Shown in pieces: positions 1-8,064 of a stretch of DNA of 64,000 nt (its first letter is position 1; each line of letters opens with the position of its first letter). A model generated the notes under the pieces. The model saw nothing but the letters and a program-made list of their open reading frames with translations. It ran no database searches and was not told the origin of the DNA. The stretch spans positions 26,703 to 90,702 of the forward strand of contig JBBDRD010000036.1 in assembly GCA_040905665.1 (NCBI GenBank). The letters run 5' to 3'. The position numbers and the translations under genes are program-made. Source of the stretch: DASVCN01 sp040905665. Its GTDB lineage: Bacteria; Deinococcota; Deinococci; Deinococcales; Trueperaceae.

Positions 1-1
1 G

Positions 2-196
2 CGTAATTACCAGAACGTTCGTGAGCTGTTCGTGGAGCAGCTCGTGGACTTTCGCGATGCGGTGAAACTCGGCCGGCCCCCGTTCGTCGGTGCGCTCGAA
101 GCTCGCCGGTCGGTGCGGCTGCTGGAGCGCTGCCGTGCAATTCGCCAACCTCTGCGACTCCCCTGGGTCGAGTTCTCGAGCGAGGCGACCGCATGA
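2..196 (+). CDS. Gfo/Idh/MocA family oxidoreductase, C-terminal fragment
   Basis: This is the 3' end of a gene that begins before the window. The frame starting at base 2 gives 64 residues ending in a TGA at 194-196. The tail reads like the C-terminus of NAD(P)-dependent sugar dehydrogenases of the Gfo/Idh/MocA family: a QNVRELFVEQLVDF stretch, then GRPPFVGALEARRSV and a final LPWVEF. These enzymes oxidise or isomerise sugars and sugar nucleotides, but the Rossmann and substrate-binding parts are missing, so substrate is unknown. The stop overlaps the next start in an ATGA, so the two genes are translationally coupled and probably in one sugar-related operon. The family assignment rests on a short tail only. 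Confidence 0.6.
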   Translation, partial: RNYQNVRELFVEQLVDFRDAVKLGRPPFVGALEARRSVRLLERCRAIRQPLRLPWVEFSSEATA

Positions 197-1392
197 GCGA
201 GATCTACGGACGCAAGGTGTTGGTGACTGGCGCCACCGGATTCATCGGTGGCCGGCTGGTGGAGAGGCTGAATATGGCCGAGGGCGCCGCCGTTCGTGTT
301 CTCGTCTCCGGCTACTCACGTTGCGCTCGAGTAGCCAGATTTCCTGTCGAACTCGCCCGTGCCGATCTTCTCGACAGAAACGCCGTGACGGAGGCCGCCA
401 AGGGCTGCTCGGTCATCTTCCACTGCGCCTACGGCAGTCGAGGTGGGGCCAAGGAGCGCCGGCTCGTCAACATCGAAGGAACCGAGAATGTTCTGGCGGC
501 AGCGGCCGTGACGGGCGCCCGTGTGGTCCACCTGAGTAGCCAGATGGTCTACGGGCTGCCGGAGCAAGGTGATATCGATGAGCGAGCTCCGCGCCGCCGT
601 ACGGGGAGTACCTATGGTGACAGCAAGCTCGAGGCAGAGGAAAGGGTGCTGCGAGCGGCAGCCGAGGGCCTGCCGGTAACTGTTCTGCAGCCCACCGCGG
701 TCTATGGGCCACTCGCACCGGTGTGGACCGTGGGCGTGCTCGAGCGCATGCGGGTAGGCAAGGTTCCGCTTATAGACAGTGGCGCGGGTGCCTGTAACGC
801 CGTCTACATTGATGATGTAGTTGAAGCAATGCTGCTGGCGGCGACAAGTGACGATTCTCTTGGGGAGTGTTTCCTCATCTCGGCGGCCGAGCCGGTGACG
901 TGGCGCGAGTTCTACGGACAGTACGAGGAGATGCTCGGTGTGCCGGCGACCGTGCCGGTGACTCTGGCCCAGGCGACCCGCGGGGCTAACGGTAAACCGG
1001 CGCGCTCGCTTCTGCGTGAGCTACCCGACCTCCTGCTGAACGAGCCCACGGTGCGGCAGCGCCTTGCGAGAACGGTGGAAGGGAAAGCGCTCGTGAGATT
1101 GCTGCGGGGCAAGTTGAAGCGTGGTCGAACCAAGTCGGCTACGCCGGAGCTCGACCGACTGCGGAGCTTGAGGCGGGTCGAGGAGGCGCCCCTGCATCCG
1201 TTGACCGAAAGGGACGCGACATTCTTTGCCTCCCATAGCCGGGTGCGTATCGACAAGGCGCGCAGCTCCTTGGGATACCGGCCAAAGTTCGGCCTTATCG
1301 AGGGTATGGAACTCACTGGAGCATGGGCGCGGTGGGCAGGGCTCGTGCCCTCGGGCGGGAAGGAGAGCGAAATTGTCGCTGGTTCGGCGTGA
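193..1392 (+). CDS. NAD-dependent epimerase/dehydratase (extended SDR)
   Basis: A 399-residue extended short-chain dehydrogenase/reductase, probably acting on a nucleotide sugar or polysaccharide precursor. The N-terminus carries the Rossmann motif VTGATGFIGGRL (residues ~11-22). A DLLD acidic site follows near 58, and the catalytic YxxxK appears as YGDSK around residue 139, preceded by the HLSSQMVYG segment. It is longer than typical 310-330-residue members: the stretch around residues 265-330 is Arg-rich and looks like an insertion before the C-terminal substrate domain. The ATG overlaps the upstream stop (ATGA), supporting this start. It lies between a Gfo/Idh/MocA oxidoreductase and a glycosyltransferase, consistent with surface-sugar synthesis. 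The exact reaction (epimerase, dehydratase or reductase) cannot be read from sequence. Confidence 0.85.
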   Translation: MSEIYGRKVLVTGATGFIGGRLVERLNMAEGAAVRVLVSGYSRCARVARFPVELARADLLDRNAVTEAAKGCSVIFHCAYGSRGGAKERRLVNIEGTENVLAAAAVTGARVVHLSSQMVYGLPEQGDIDERAPRRRTGSTYGDSKLEAEERVLRAAAEGLPVTVLQPTAVYGPLAPVWTVGVLERMRVGKVPLIDSGAGACNAVYIDDVVEAMLLAATSDDSLGECFLISAAEPVTWREFYGQYEEMLGVPATVPVTLAQATRGANGKPARSLLRELPDLLLNEPTVRQRLARTVEGKALVRLLRGKLKRGRTKSATPELDRLRSLRRVEEAPLHPLTERDATFFASHSRVRIDKARSSLGYRPKFGLIEGMELTGAWARWAGLVPSGGKESEIVAGSA

Positions 1393-1487
1393 GTTTCGGA
1401 GAGTGGCAGGCTCGCCGAATATCAGCAGGAGCCGACTCTAGTACTATTCACCGAGTTCGAGCGGACTGAATACCCGGGGGGGGCAGG

Positions 1488-2720
1488 ATGAAACGCTGGA
1501 TACGCAAGGCGCTGCGCAGAGCTCACCGCATCGTGGAACGCCACGTCGACTTCGACGAGACTTCCCGGGTGACCCTGCTACCGGACAGCGGGAGTGCATC
1601 ACAGAGGTGGGCGCTGCTCTCGTATGTCATCGAGCCGTTCCTGCTCGAGCCAGGAACCCCGGTGCCGAACTCCCACACGAACCAGTGGGAGTCGCTGCAG
1701 ATGGCACGCACGCTCGTCGAGCTGGGATACGGCGTGGATGTGATCAGCTACCGCAACACGACCTTCATTCCGCACCGGAAATATGAGCTATTCATCGGGG
1801 CGCGAACGAATTTCGAGCGCTTGGCCGGTGAGTTACCGCTCGAGTGCATCAAGGTCGCTCATCTCGATACGGCTCACTGGTTGGTGAACAATGCCAACGC
1901 CTATGCCCGGGCGCTGGCGATAAAGGATCGCTCCGGCAAGGTCGTCGATCTGCCGCGGAAGGTGGTGGAGCCCAACTGGGCGATAGAGAGCGCCGACTAT
2001 GCGACGGTGTTGGGTAACGAGTTCACCGTGTCCAGCTATCGCTATGCCGGCAAGCCGATCCATCGCTTGCCGTTGCCGGCCTGCCAGACCTTCGACTGGT
2101 CGGCCGATAAGGACTTTAAGGAGAGCAAGCGCCGGTTCGTCTGGTTCGGCTCGGACGGTCTGGTACACAAGGGCCTCGATCTCGCGCTCGAAGCGTTTGC
2201 CGGCATGCCGGAGTATGAATTGCTGGTGTGCGGGCCGGTGGCCGAGGATCGTCGCTTCGTAGAGGCGTATCACCGCGAGTTATACGAGTTGCCCAATATT
2301 CACACGGCTGGTTGGGTGGACATTGGCGGAGAAGAATTTCGGAAGATTCGCGATTCATCGCTCGCGGTTGTCTACCCCTCCTGCTCGGAGGGCGGTGGCG
2401 GCAGCGTAATAACCTGCATGCAAGCCGGGCTCATCCCTGTCGTAACGGTGGGGGCGAGCGTGGACGTCGACCCGAGTTTTGGAGTGACGCTGCGTGGGGA
2501 CTCGGTAGAGGAGATCCGCTCGGCGGTGAGGCGGCTGGCGGGCCGACCGGCCGGGGAACTGCAGGCAATGGCCTACCAGTCGTGGTGCACTGCGCGCAAG
2601 TTCTACACCCGCGAGCGCTACAGCACGACGTTCCGGCAGGTGATCGAAGGGATTCTAAAACGGCACCGGAACCCCTTCGTGACGCCGCCCAAGGAACGCG
2701 TGACACAGCTGGCCGACTGA
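1488..2720 (+). CDS. Glycosyltransferase, GT4/GT1-like (GT-B fold)
   Basis: A 410-residue protein with the layout of a GT-B glycosyltransferase. The N-terminal half contains SHTNQWESLQMARTLVELGY, typical of the acceptor domain. The C-terminal half has WFGSDGLVHKGLDLALEAF, the usual nucleotide-sugar domain opening (a K-G-L-D-L motif), followed by LLVCGP and the donor-binding CSEGGGGSVITCMQAGLIPVV region, where Glu and the Gly-rich loop contact the donor. An unusual feature is the GGGGS expansion in that loop. A G-rich Shine-Dalgarno tract lies just before the ATG. It probably acts in cytoplasmic assembly of a surface polysaccharide together with the upstream SDR. Donor and acceptor are unknown. 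Confidence 0.8.
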   Translation: MKRWIRKALRRAHRIVERHVDFDETSRVTLLPDSGSASQRWALLSYVIEPFLLEPGTPVPNSHTNQWESLQMARTLVELGYGVDVISYRNTTFIPHRKYELFIGARTNFERLAGELPLECIKVAHLDTAHWLVNNANAYARALAIKDRSGKVVDLPRKVVEPNWAIESADYATVLGNEFTVSSYRYAGKPIHRLPLPACQTFDWSADKDFKESKRRFVWFGSDGLVHKGLDLALEAFAGMPEYELLVCGPVAEDRRFVEAYHRELYELPNIHTAGWVDIGGEEFRKIRDSSLAVVYPSCSEGGGGSVITCMQAGLIPVVTVGASVDVDPSFGVTLRGDSVEEIRSAVRRLAGRPAGELQAMAYQSWCTARKFYTRERYSTTFRQVIEGILKRHRNPFVTPPKERVTQLAD

Positions 2721-2762
2721 TACGGTGCTTTCATCGATCAGGTTGAGTTCGGCTCAGTCGGC
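2712..2762. repeat. Inverted repeat joining two convergent stop codons
   Basis: The nine bases GCCGACTGA at 2712-2720 reappear as their exact reverse complement at 2754-2762. Each arm is the last two sense codons plus the TGA of a gene, so the glycosyltransferase and the convergent GAF/GGDEF gene both end in Ala-Asp-stop. The arms could form the base of a bidirectional hairpin with a 33-base loop. No U-tract follows, so terminator activity is uncertain. Confidence 0.5.
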
Positions 2763-3836
2763 TATTTCGAGCGTCTGCAGCTGATTGCCTCCGGCACGCC
2801 GGGCGCGCTCTAGTGCCGCAGCCGATTGGCGGAACAGCTTGTCGGGCGTTCCGAACACGCCAAGCTGGACCTGCAGCGTGTCGAACGAGCTGATTCCGAT
2901 CGAAAGGGTGATCGGCTCGCCCTCTTGATCCAACGATGCACCGGCCAGATCCCGCTGCAGACGCCGGGCTATGGAGATCGCGCCCGCTTGATCGGTGTCG
3001 GGCATGATTACGGCGAGGCCGCCGCTGCCCAGTAGGGCGATCGAGTCTCCGGCCCGGTAGAGGGCGGCTCGAATGGTTCGGGAGGCGCGAGCCAGCGCCT
3101 CCTGGACGTCGGCTTCGCGAACTCCATCCGATGAATCGAGGCCGTCGATTTCGAGTTGGATCAGTGAGATACTGAGACCCTCCGACAGTGCGCGGACCCA
3201 CTCGTGCTGGAGCATCTGATCGAACTGACGGCGGGTGGCGATCCCGGTATGTGGATCGGTAAGTGACAGCTTGAGGAGGGTACGGCTCGCGTCCTCCAGG
3301 CCTACAGAGAGACGCTTCTGCTTGAGCGCCACGCCGGTGAGGGCCGCGAGCCCCTCGAGCGCCTGCTGCTCCCCTGCGTCATAGTTGCGCGCCTCTCGGC
3401 TAAAGACCACCAATGCAGCGTCTACTCGCGCTCCGTCCATTACGGGAACGGCCAGATAGGAGGCGATATCGCGGTTGAATAGCGCCAGATCCTCGTCGTT
3501 TGCGGAGAAGTTGAGATCGGGGATGACGACCGGTCGCTTGGTCTCGCGCACTCGGGAGGCGGCGTCGGGCTCTCCCTGGTGTATGAACACTTGGGTGCTA
3601 CGCAGGGGAATAAACCGCCGGAGGGTGGCGTCGAAAAGGGTTATATCGGCATGATCGCCGCCGGTAAGCTCCACGGCGCAACGGGCAACCTGCTCGAGCT
3701 GTTCGAGCAGTCGCCGCCGCTCGTTGAGATAGAGGCACAATTTCCAGAGGGACTCGGGGACGACGGGAGGAACGTTGGCGGTATTCACGATCATTCGCCC
3801 ACAGTCTACTGTGTCCGCGGTTGCAATGCGAGCCAC
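2754..3836 (-). CDS. GAF domain protein with degenerate GGDEF domain
   Basis: A 360-residue cytoplasmic signalling protein. Residues ~30-175 look like a GAF sensor domain (for example SYLAVPVMDGARVDAALVVFS). Residues ~190-355 align with diguanylate cyclase architecture: LTDPHTGIATRRQFDQ matches the usual LTDxLTGLxNRRxFD opening, and ALYRAGDSIALLG precedes the signature. However, the GGDEF signature itself reads GSGGL (residues 270-274) and the metal-site region reads EIDGLDSSDG, so cyclase activity is unlikely; it may bind nucleotide or act as a sensor. The start is uncertain: GTG at 3836 or an ATG fourteen codons in. It diverges from the Fe-S protein gene across a long structured intergenic region. 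Confidence 0.75.
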   Translation of the reverse strand: MARIATADTVDCGRMIVNTANVPPVVPESLWKLCLYLNERRRLLEQLEQVARCAVELTGGDHADITLFDATLRRFIPLRSTQVFIHQGEPDAASRVRETKRPVVIPDLNFSANDEDLALFNRDIASYLAVPVMDGARVDAALVVFSREARNYDAGEQQALEGLAALTGVALKQKRLSVGLEDASRTLLKLSLTDPHTGIATRRQFDQMLQHEWVRALSEGLSISLIQLEIDGLDSSDGVREADVQEALARASRTIRAALYRAGDSIALLGSGGLAVIMPDTDQAGAISIARRLQRDLAGASLDQEGEPITLSIGISSFDTLQVQLGVFGTPDKLFRQSAAALERARRAGGNQLQTLEIAD

Positions 3837-3940
3837 AATGACGCATTTTTCATCGACAACCTAGGCAAACTCCCGTAAGGCATTTCTCGTACACGCACCC
3901 TAGCAGCACGCAAGGCAGAGCGACGTTCGGAGAACTACGT

Positions 3941-3985
3941 TTGGAAAGCTAAGCAGTGGAAAGTTAAGCAGTGGAAAGTTAAGCA
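3941..3985. repeat. Three tandem 15-bp repeats
   Basis: The unit GTGGAAAGTTAAGCA occurs at 3956-3970 and 3971-3985. A slightly diverged copy (starting TT, with a C replacing a T) is at 3941-3955, and a partial fourth copy starts at 3986. It lies between the minus-strand terminator hairpin and the GAF/GGDEF start. Confidence 0.85.
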
Positions 3986-3987
3986 GT

Positions 3988-4020
3988 GGAAAAGAAAGAC
4001 CCCCGGTTTTTACCGGGGGT
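3988..4020 (-). terminator. Rho-independent terminator or attenuator, minus strand
   Basis: A perfect 9-bp stem (ACCCCCGGT at 3999-4007 with ACCGGGGGT at 4012-4020) closes a four-base loop. Read on the minus strand it is followed by a T-rich run (3998 down to 3988). Read on the plus strand there is no T-run, so the orientation is clear. No minus-strand gene ends here, so it would end either a small RNA or a prematurely stopped leader. Confidence 0.6.
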
Positions 4021-4177
4021 GTCGGTTGCCCGCCTTGGACTGAGAGGAACGCTAGTCCCGTCTCAGAGGAGGCGTGACCAGCTACCCTCGACGGGCACCT
4101 CCACTGGCTATATCGTTCAATTTGATAAGACCACCTCCTTCCCGTGGTAGCGAAAGTCTACTCCCTCGAACGCGAAC

Positions 4178-4203
4178 TGTCGAGTGCCCGAGACTACTCG
4201 ACA
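4178..4203. repeat. 8-bp inverted repeat upstream of Fe-S protein gene
   Basis: TGTCGAGT at 4178-4185 is the reverse complement of ACTCGACA at 4196-4203, with a 10-base spacer. Its position about 105 bases before the GTG start suits an operator or an RNA hairpin. Confidence 0.45.
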
Positions 4204-4308
4204 TTGCGGCTCCGGCAGGCGAGGAAGGACCGGGCTCCCAGACGGGCTAAACTGGTTTAAACGGTCACCAAAAGCGTCTCGGGCGTAGCCGCCCGCACGG
4301 AGGTATAC

Positions 4309-6495
4309 GTGCTTACCCTCTTCGAACAAGTTCTCTTCGTGATTCTGGTAGCGGTGTCGTTCGCCTTCGCTTACCGGGGATTCAAACGAGTGATCGGTGC
4401 GATCGCCGCGGGGCAGGGGAGCACCTACTACCCGCGAACCGATCGACTGCCTCGGCGCATCGGGCGAGCCGTAGCGGTTACGCTTGGCCAGCAAACGGTC
4501 TTCCGGGACCGTCCCTGGGTGAGTCTGTTCCACTCCCTGGTCTTCTACGGCTTCGTCTTCTATCTGCTGGTGAACATCATCGACGCGCTCAAGGGGTACG
4601 TCCCGCAGTCGCTTCAGGAGAGCCTCGACCTGGGGGTGTTGGCCGGACTCTACCGATTCGCTGCCGATCTCCTCACCATGGCCGTACTGATAGGTATCGT
4701 CTACCTGCTCATTCGCCGCTTCGTTGCGCGCGATACCAGGCTCGACCAGCGAAATCCCGAGACACTCCTGCACGAACGGGTGAGGGAGGGGGCGATCCGA
4801 CGCGACAGTCTCATCGTCGCGATCTTCATCCTGCTGCACGTGGGCTTCCGGTTGACAGGGGAGACTTTCCTGCTTGCCGCGGAGGGTCATTGGGACCCTT
4901 TCCAACCCTTCGCCTCGTCGTTGGCGATCCTCGTAGGTTACGGGGAGGGCCGAATTGTCGGCTGGCACGTCGGCTGGTGGGGCGCGCTCGGCCTCATCCT
5001 GGCGTTCCTGCCCTACTTCCCTCGTTCGAAGCACATCCACCTGTTCGGGGCGCCGGCGAATTTTGCGCTCGAGCGTAGGCGCGAGGACGGTTCTCCTCTG
5101 CCCAGGGGCGCGCTCGAGCCGATCGACTTCGAGAGCGAGGAGCTGGAGCAGTTTGGTGCCGCGAAGCTCGAGCACCTGCGTTGGCCCCAGCTTCTCGACG
5201 CCTACGCCTGCATCCAGTGCAACAGGTGTACCAACGTCTGTCCCGCGAACGTCACCGGCAAGACGCTAAGTCCGGCTGCTTTGGAGATCAACAAGCGCTA
5301 CGAGGTGAACCTGGTTGCGGACGCTCTTGCCGCCGGCGAGGAGACGCCACGGACCCTGACCGACTTCGCCATCTCGCCGGAATCGTTGTGGGCATGTACC
5401 GCCTGCGGGGCCTGCATGGAGGTCTGTCCGGTCGGATGTACCCAGATGATCGACATCATAGACATCCGCCGCGATCAGGTGATGATGCAAGGCGAGTTCC
5501 CGGCTGAGCTGCAGACCGCCTTTCGAGGCATGGAGAGGTCGGGCAACCCCTGGGGAATCGGTCAGGACAAGCGCCTCGACTGGGCAAAAGGTCTGGACGT
5601 TCCGACGCTCGATCCAGAAAAAGCAGCGGAGAACCCCGACTTCGACGTGCTCTTCTGGGTGGGCTGCGCGGGATCCTACGACCCTAGCGCCCAGCAGACT
5701 ACTCGGGCCATGGCCCGCATTCTGGAGCACGCCGGCATCGATTACGTCGTGCTGGGAAAAGGGGAGAAGTGTACCGGTGATCCGGCCCGCCGAGCGGGAA
5801 ACGAGTACCTCTATTACCAACTGGCAAGCGAGAACGTCGCCACGCTAGACGCGCTGAATCTCAACAACCGGCTGCTCGACGAGACGTTGGATCCCGCCAA
5901 ACGGAAACGGGTGGTCACCACCTGCCCCCACTGCTTCAACGCGCTCTTCAACGACTATCCGCAGTTGGGTGGCGATTACGACGTGCTGCACCACAGCCAG
6001 CTGATCGAGGAGCTGATCGACTCGGGGCGGCTGCCGCCAGTGGCTAGCGACGAGAGCATCACCTTTCACGATCCCTGCTACCTGGGCCGCAACAACGGCA
6101 TCTACGATTCTCCGCGCCGGGTGTTGGAGAGCGGTGGCACACCGCTGATCGAGATGGATCGCAGCCGCAATAAGTCGTTCTGCTGCGGCGCGGGAGGGGC
6201 GCAGTTCTGGAAAGAGGAGGAGCCGGGAGAGATGCGCGTCTCGGAGAACCGCTTTAGGGAGGCGAAGGAGACCGGCGCTGCGGTAGTCGCCACCGGCTGC
6301 CCCTTCTGCCGGGTAATGCTCGGTTCGAGTGACAGTGCCAGCGAGGAGGACGCTCCCGAAGTTCGCGATATCGCGCTCATCGTCGCCGATCGGCTCGAGC
6401 GGATCGATGCCCGGCTGAGTTCCGACGGGACGATTCGGCAAGCGCCGGCACCTCGAAATGAAGGTGCCCCAAACATGACCGAGGGGAGTGCATAG
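4309..6495 (+). CDS. Membrane-anchored HdrD-like Fe-S oxidoreductase (ETF:quinone reductase candidate)
   Basis: A 728-residue protein that combines an N-terminal membrane domain with a heterodisulfide-reductase-like soluble part. Hydrophobic segments lie at ~5-25, 72-92, 118-138, 168-190 and 216-236, with His residues (H75, H177) that could ligate heme b as in NarI-like domains. Two ferredoxin-type clusters follow: C301-x2-C304-x2-C307-x3-C311P and C363-x2-C366-x2-C369-x3-C373P. Two CCG-type modules then appear, with TTCPHCF, HDPCYLGR, FCCGAGG and GCPFCR motifs. Proteins of this make-up (DUF224 group) are proposed to pass electrons from electron-transfer flavoprotein during acyl-CoA oxidation to menaquinone. 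GTG start with GGAGG at 4299-4303. No etf or acyl-CoA dehydrogenase gene is adjacent, so the partner is inferred. Confidence 0.8.
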   Translation: MLTLFEQVLFVILVAVSFAFAYRGFKRVIGAIAAGQGSTYYPRTDRLPRRIGRAVAVTLGQQTVFRDRPWVSLFHSLVFYGFVFYLLVNIIDALKGYVPQSLQESLDLGVLAGLYRFAADLLTMAVLIGIVYLLIRRFVARDTRLDQRNPETLLHERVREGAIRRDSLIVAIFILLHVGFRLTGETFLLAAEGHWDPFQPFASSLAILVGYGEGRIVGWHVGWWGALGLILAFLPYFPRSKHIHLFGAPANFALERRREDGSPLPRGALEPIDFESEELEQFGAAKLEHLRWPQLLDAYACIQCNRCTNVCPANVTGKTLSPAALEINKRYEVNLVADALAAGEETPRTLTDFAISPESLWACTACGACMEVCPVGCTQMIDIIDIRRDQVMMQGEFPAELQTAFRGMERSGNPWGIGQDKRLDWAKGLDVPTLDPEKAAENPDFDVLFWVGCAGSYDPSAQQTTRAMARILEHAGIDYVVLGKGEKCTGDPARRAGNEYLYYQLASENVATLDALNLNNRLLDETLDPAKRKRVVTTCPHCFNALFNDYPQLGGDYDVLHHSQLIEELIDSGRLPPVASDESITFHDPCYLGRNNGIYDSPRRVLESGGTPLIEMDRSRNKSFCCGAGGAQFWKEEEPGEMRVSENRFREAKETGAAVVATGCPFCRVMLGSSDSASEEDAPEVRDIALIVADRLERIDARLSSDGTIRQAPAPRNEGAPNMTEGSA

Positions 6496-6571
6496 GGAAA
6501 AAAGTCACCACCTTCCCCTAGGTTGAAAAGTTCATCGCCGTTCCATCTCGGCACCCTTACCGTATGCATCT

Positions 6572-7384
6572 GTGATGGAACATCATTTGCATCATCCGTC
6601 TGCCCCCAACGGTGCTCAAGCGCGTGCCTCACGCGCCCTCCCGGGACTCATCTCTTTCCTTTCCGATCTGCATGCGTCCATCCGGCGCGCCCCTACGAAC
6701 ACCCAAGCCCCCTTATCGAGCGTCGCAGTGCGCCAAAATGGCAAGCGCGATCTCATACTGCGTCTCGTGGCAGCCCTCACGCTGTCGCTGCTCGCGGTGA
6801 ACATGTTCTCGCTGGCCGGTGCCGAACTACCTGCCGAGTTGTCAATCCAGCCCGAGATAAGCGTCACACCAACTCAGACCGCGGCCGCTGGTGTCGATTC
6901 CTGGTGGAATGGTGACTATCTCGTCGAACCGCTCGCCCGTTACGACGTTACTGCTCGGGTTCTTGGCGCCCGCTCCTATAGCGATAAGCGCGAGTCCGAA
7001 GTCTCGCCACTCGACCTGGCTCTTGGCTGGGGACCGATGGGCGAGCGCGACATGCTCGAAACGTTGAACGTCCAGCAGCGTGACCGCTGGTATTTCGTGC
7101 GCTGGCGCAACGTTCCCGTGAAGGCGCAGGATGTCATCGCCAACAGCGCCAATACCCACACCATCCCGGCTAATGCCGAGGTAGCCGAGCAGTTGGCCGA
7201 AGTACAGCCGGGCGACATCGTTCGCCTGCAGGGGTATCTCGTCACGGTCGACGGCCAAGACGGGTGGAGCTGGAACTCTTCTACCGAACGTACCGACACC
7301 GGTGACGGTTCATGCGAGGTTCTTTGGGTCGAGTCGGTCGAGGTCTTCTCCGATGCTCCCATTACCTACGCCTCGGTAGACTGA
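6572..7384 (+). CDS. Hypothetical membrane-anchored or secreted protein
   Basis: Up to 270 residues. I do not recognise a named family. A single hydrophobic segment near residues 62-83 (LILRLVAALTLSLLAVNMFS) looks like a signal peptide or anchor, so the true start may be the GTG at 6728, which would place that segment at the N-terminus; no strong Shine-Dalgarno favours either. The remainder is a soluble domain with WWNGDYLVEPLARYDVTARV, LGWGPMGERDMLETL and a region rich in beta-prone residues (QPGDIVRLQGYLVTV), resembling an OB- or SH3-like fold. It would act outside the cytoplasm. A hairpin terminator follows at 7424-7450. Function unknown. Confidence 0.6.
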   Translation: MMEHHLHHPSAPNGAQARASRALPGLISFLSDLHASIRRAPTNTQAPLSSVAVRQNGKRDLILRLVAALTLSLLAVNMFSLAGAELPAELSIQPEISVTPTQTAAAGVDSWWNGDYLVEPLARYDVTARVLGARSYSDKRESEVSPLDLALGWGPMGERDMLETLNVQQRDRWYFVRWRNVPVKAQDVIANSANTHTIPANAEVAEQLAEVQPGDIVRLQGYLVTVDGQDGWSWNSSTERTDTGDGSCEVLWVESVEVFSDAPITYASVD

Positions 7385-7423
7385 GAAGACATTACGTAAG
7401 CTGCGACTGAGACAACACTTCGT

Positions 7424-7450
7424 CCGCCCGGCACGTTTCGCGCCGGGCGG
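7424..7450 (+). terminator. Hairpin terminator after the hypothetical exported-protein gene
   Basis: CCGCCCGGC at 7424-7432 pairs perfectly with GCCGGGCGG at 7442-7450 around a nine-base loop, followed by TCCCTTTAT. The tail is only moderately U-rich. The TTTATACT just after it may also serve as part of the promoter for the SCO gene that starts at 7470. Confidence 0.55.
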
Positions 7451-7469
7451 TCCCTTTATACTGGCCCGC

Positions 7470-8060
7470 GTGAGAAGTCCAACCGTAATCGCATTAGCCT
7501 TAGTGGCCCTGGCGGCGCTTGGCGTCGCTGCTTATAGCTTGGGAGGCATGGCGCGAGGCGCACCGGAGTTGCATGGAACCGCGCTCGAGCATCCTCCCAC
7601 CGTTAGTGACGTGAGCCTTGTCGCTCCCGGTGGCGAGCAGGTCCAGTTGGGTGACTACCGGGGGAAGCATTTGCTGGTTTTCTTCGGGTTCACCAACTGC
7701 CCCGATATCTGCCCGATGACGATGGCGCGACTGAGCAGAATTTACGAGGCGCTTGGTACACCGGAGGACCTGCAGGTGGTGATGGTCACGGTAGATCCCG
7801 CGAACGATACGCCCGAGATCATCCACGATTATGCACAGGGATTCCATCCGGCGTTTGACGGTTTGGGCGGACCGCAAGAGGCGTTGGACGCCGCCGCGGC
7901 TCGCTTTTATATCGGACATGGACAGGGCGGGCAGGGCGAGATCATTCACGGCAGCCAGGTTCTACTGGTCGACCCGCAGGGCCGCTTGTCCCGGGTCTAT
8001 AACGACGAGATGCAGATGTACCTCGAGGCAGACCTGGCCACGCTCCTTTCGAGGTCTTAG
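7470..8060 (+). CDS. SCO1/SenC family copper chaperone
   Basis: A 196-residue thioredoxin-fold protein for copper delivery to the CuA site of cytochrome c oxidase, anchored in the membrane by an N-terminal helix (residues ~5-26). The copper-binding CxxxC is present as NCPDICP (C77 and C81), and the distal histidine is in EIIHGSQ (H160), so all three metal ligands of the family are intact. FFGFTNCPD and VTVDPANDTPE are typical of the family. GTG start at 7470. The following small gene starts 5 bases after the stop, so the two are probably co-transcribed. No oxidase genes are in view; the role is from family knowledge. Confidence 0.93.
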   Translation: MRSPTVIALALVALAALGVAAYSLGGMARGAPELHGTALEHPPTVSDVSLVAPGGEQVQLGDYRGKHLLVFFGFTNCPDICPMTMARLSRIYEALGTPEDLQVVMVTVDPANDTPEIIHDYAQGFHPAFDGLGGPQEALDAAAARFYIGHGQGGQGEIIHGSQVLLVDPQGRLSRVYNDEMQMYLEADLATLLSRS

Positions 8061-8064
8061 CGCC

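Larger units (their letters stand above)
3837..4308. other. Hairpin-rich divergent intergenic region, candidate sRNA or leader
   Basis: There is no convincing protein in this 472-base gap between divergent genes. It contains a 15-bp tandem repeat, a perfect hairpin with a U-rich tail on the minus strand, a second hairpin (arms CTGAGA at 4040-4045 and TCTCAG at 4061-4066, with an inner GGA/TCC pairing), and an 8-bp inverted repeat at 4178-4203. The plus-strand Fe-S gene starts with GTG at 4309 behind GGAGG at 4299-4303. The arrangement on the minus strand suggests a structured small RNA or a riboswitch-like leader for the GAF/GGDEF gene. I could not match it to a known RNA family. Confidence 0.45.

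Noticed and set aside
4219..4250. GAGGAAGGACCGGGCTCC resembles the conserved 5' core of RNase P RNA
   Set aside because: The match is short. The other conserved RNase P blocks are absent, and a clear protein gene starts only about 70 bases later.
4117..5175. A 352-codon minus-strand open frame
   Set aside because: It is antisense to the Fe-S protein gene, whose cysteine motifs prove the plus frame. High-GC coding sequence often leaves long antisense frames open.
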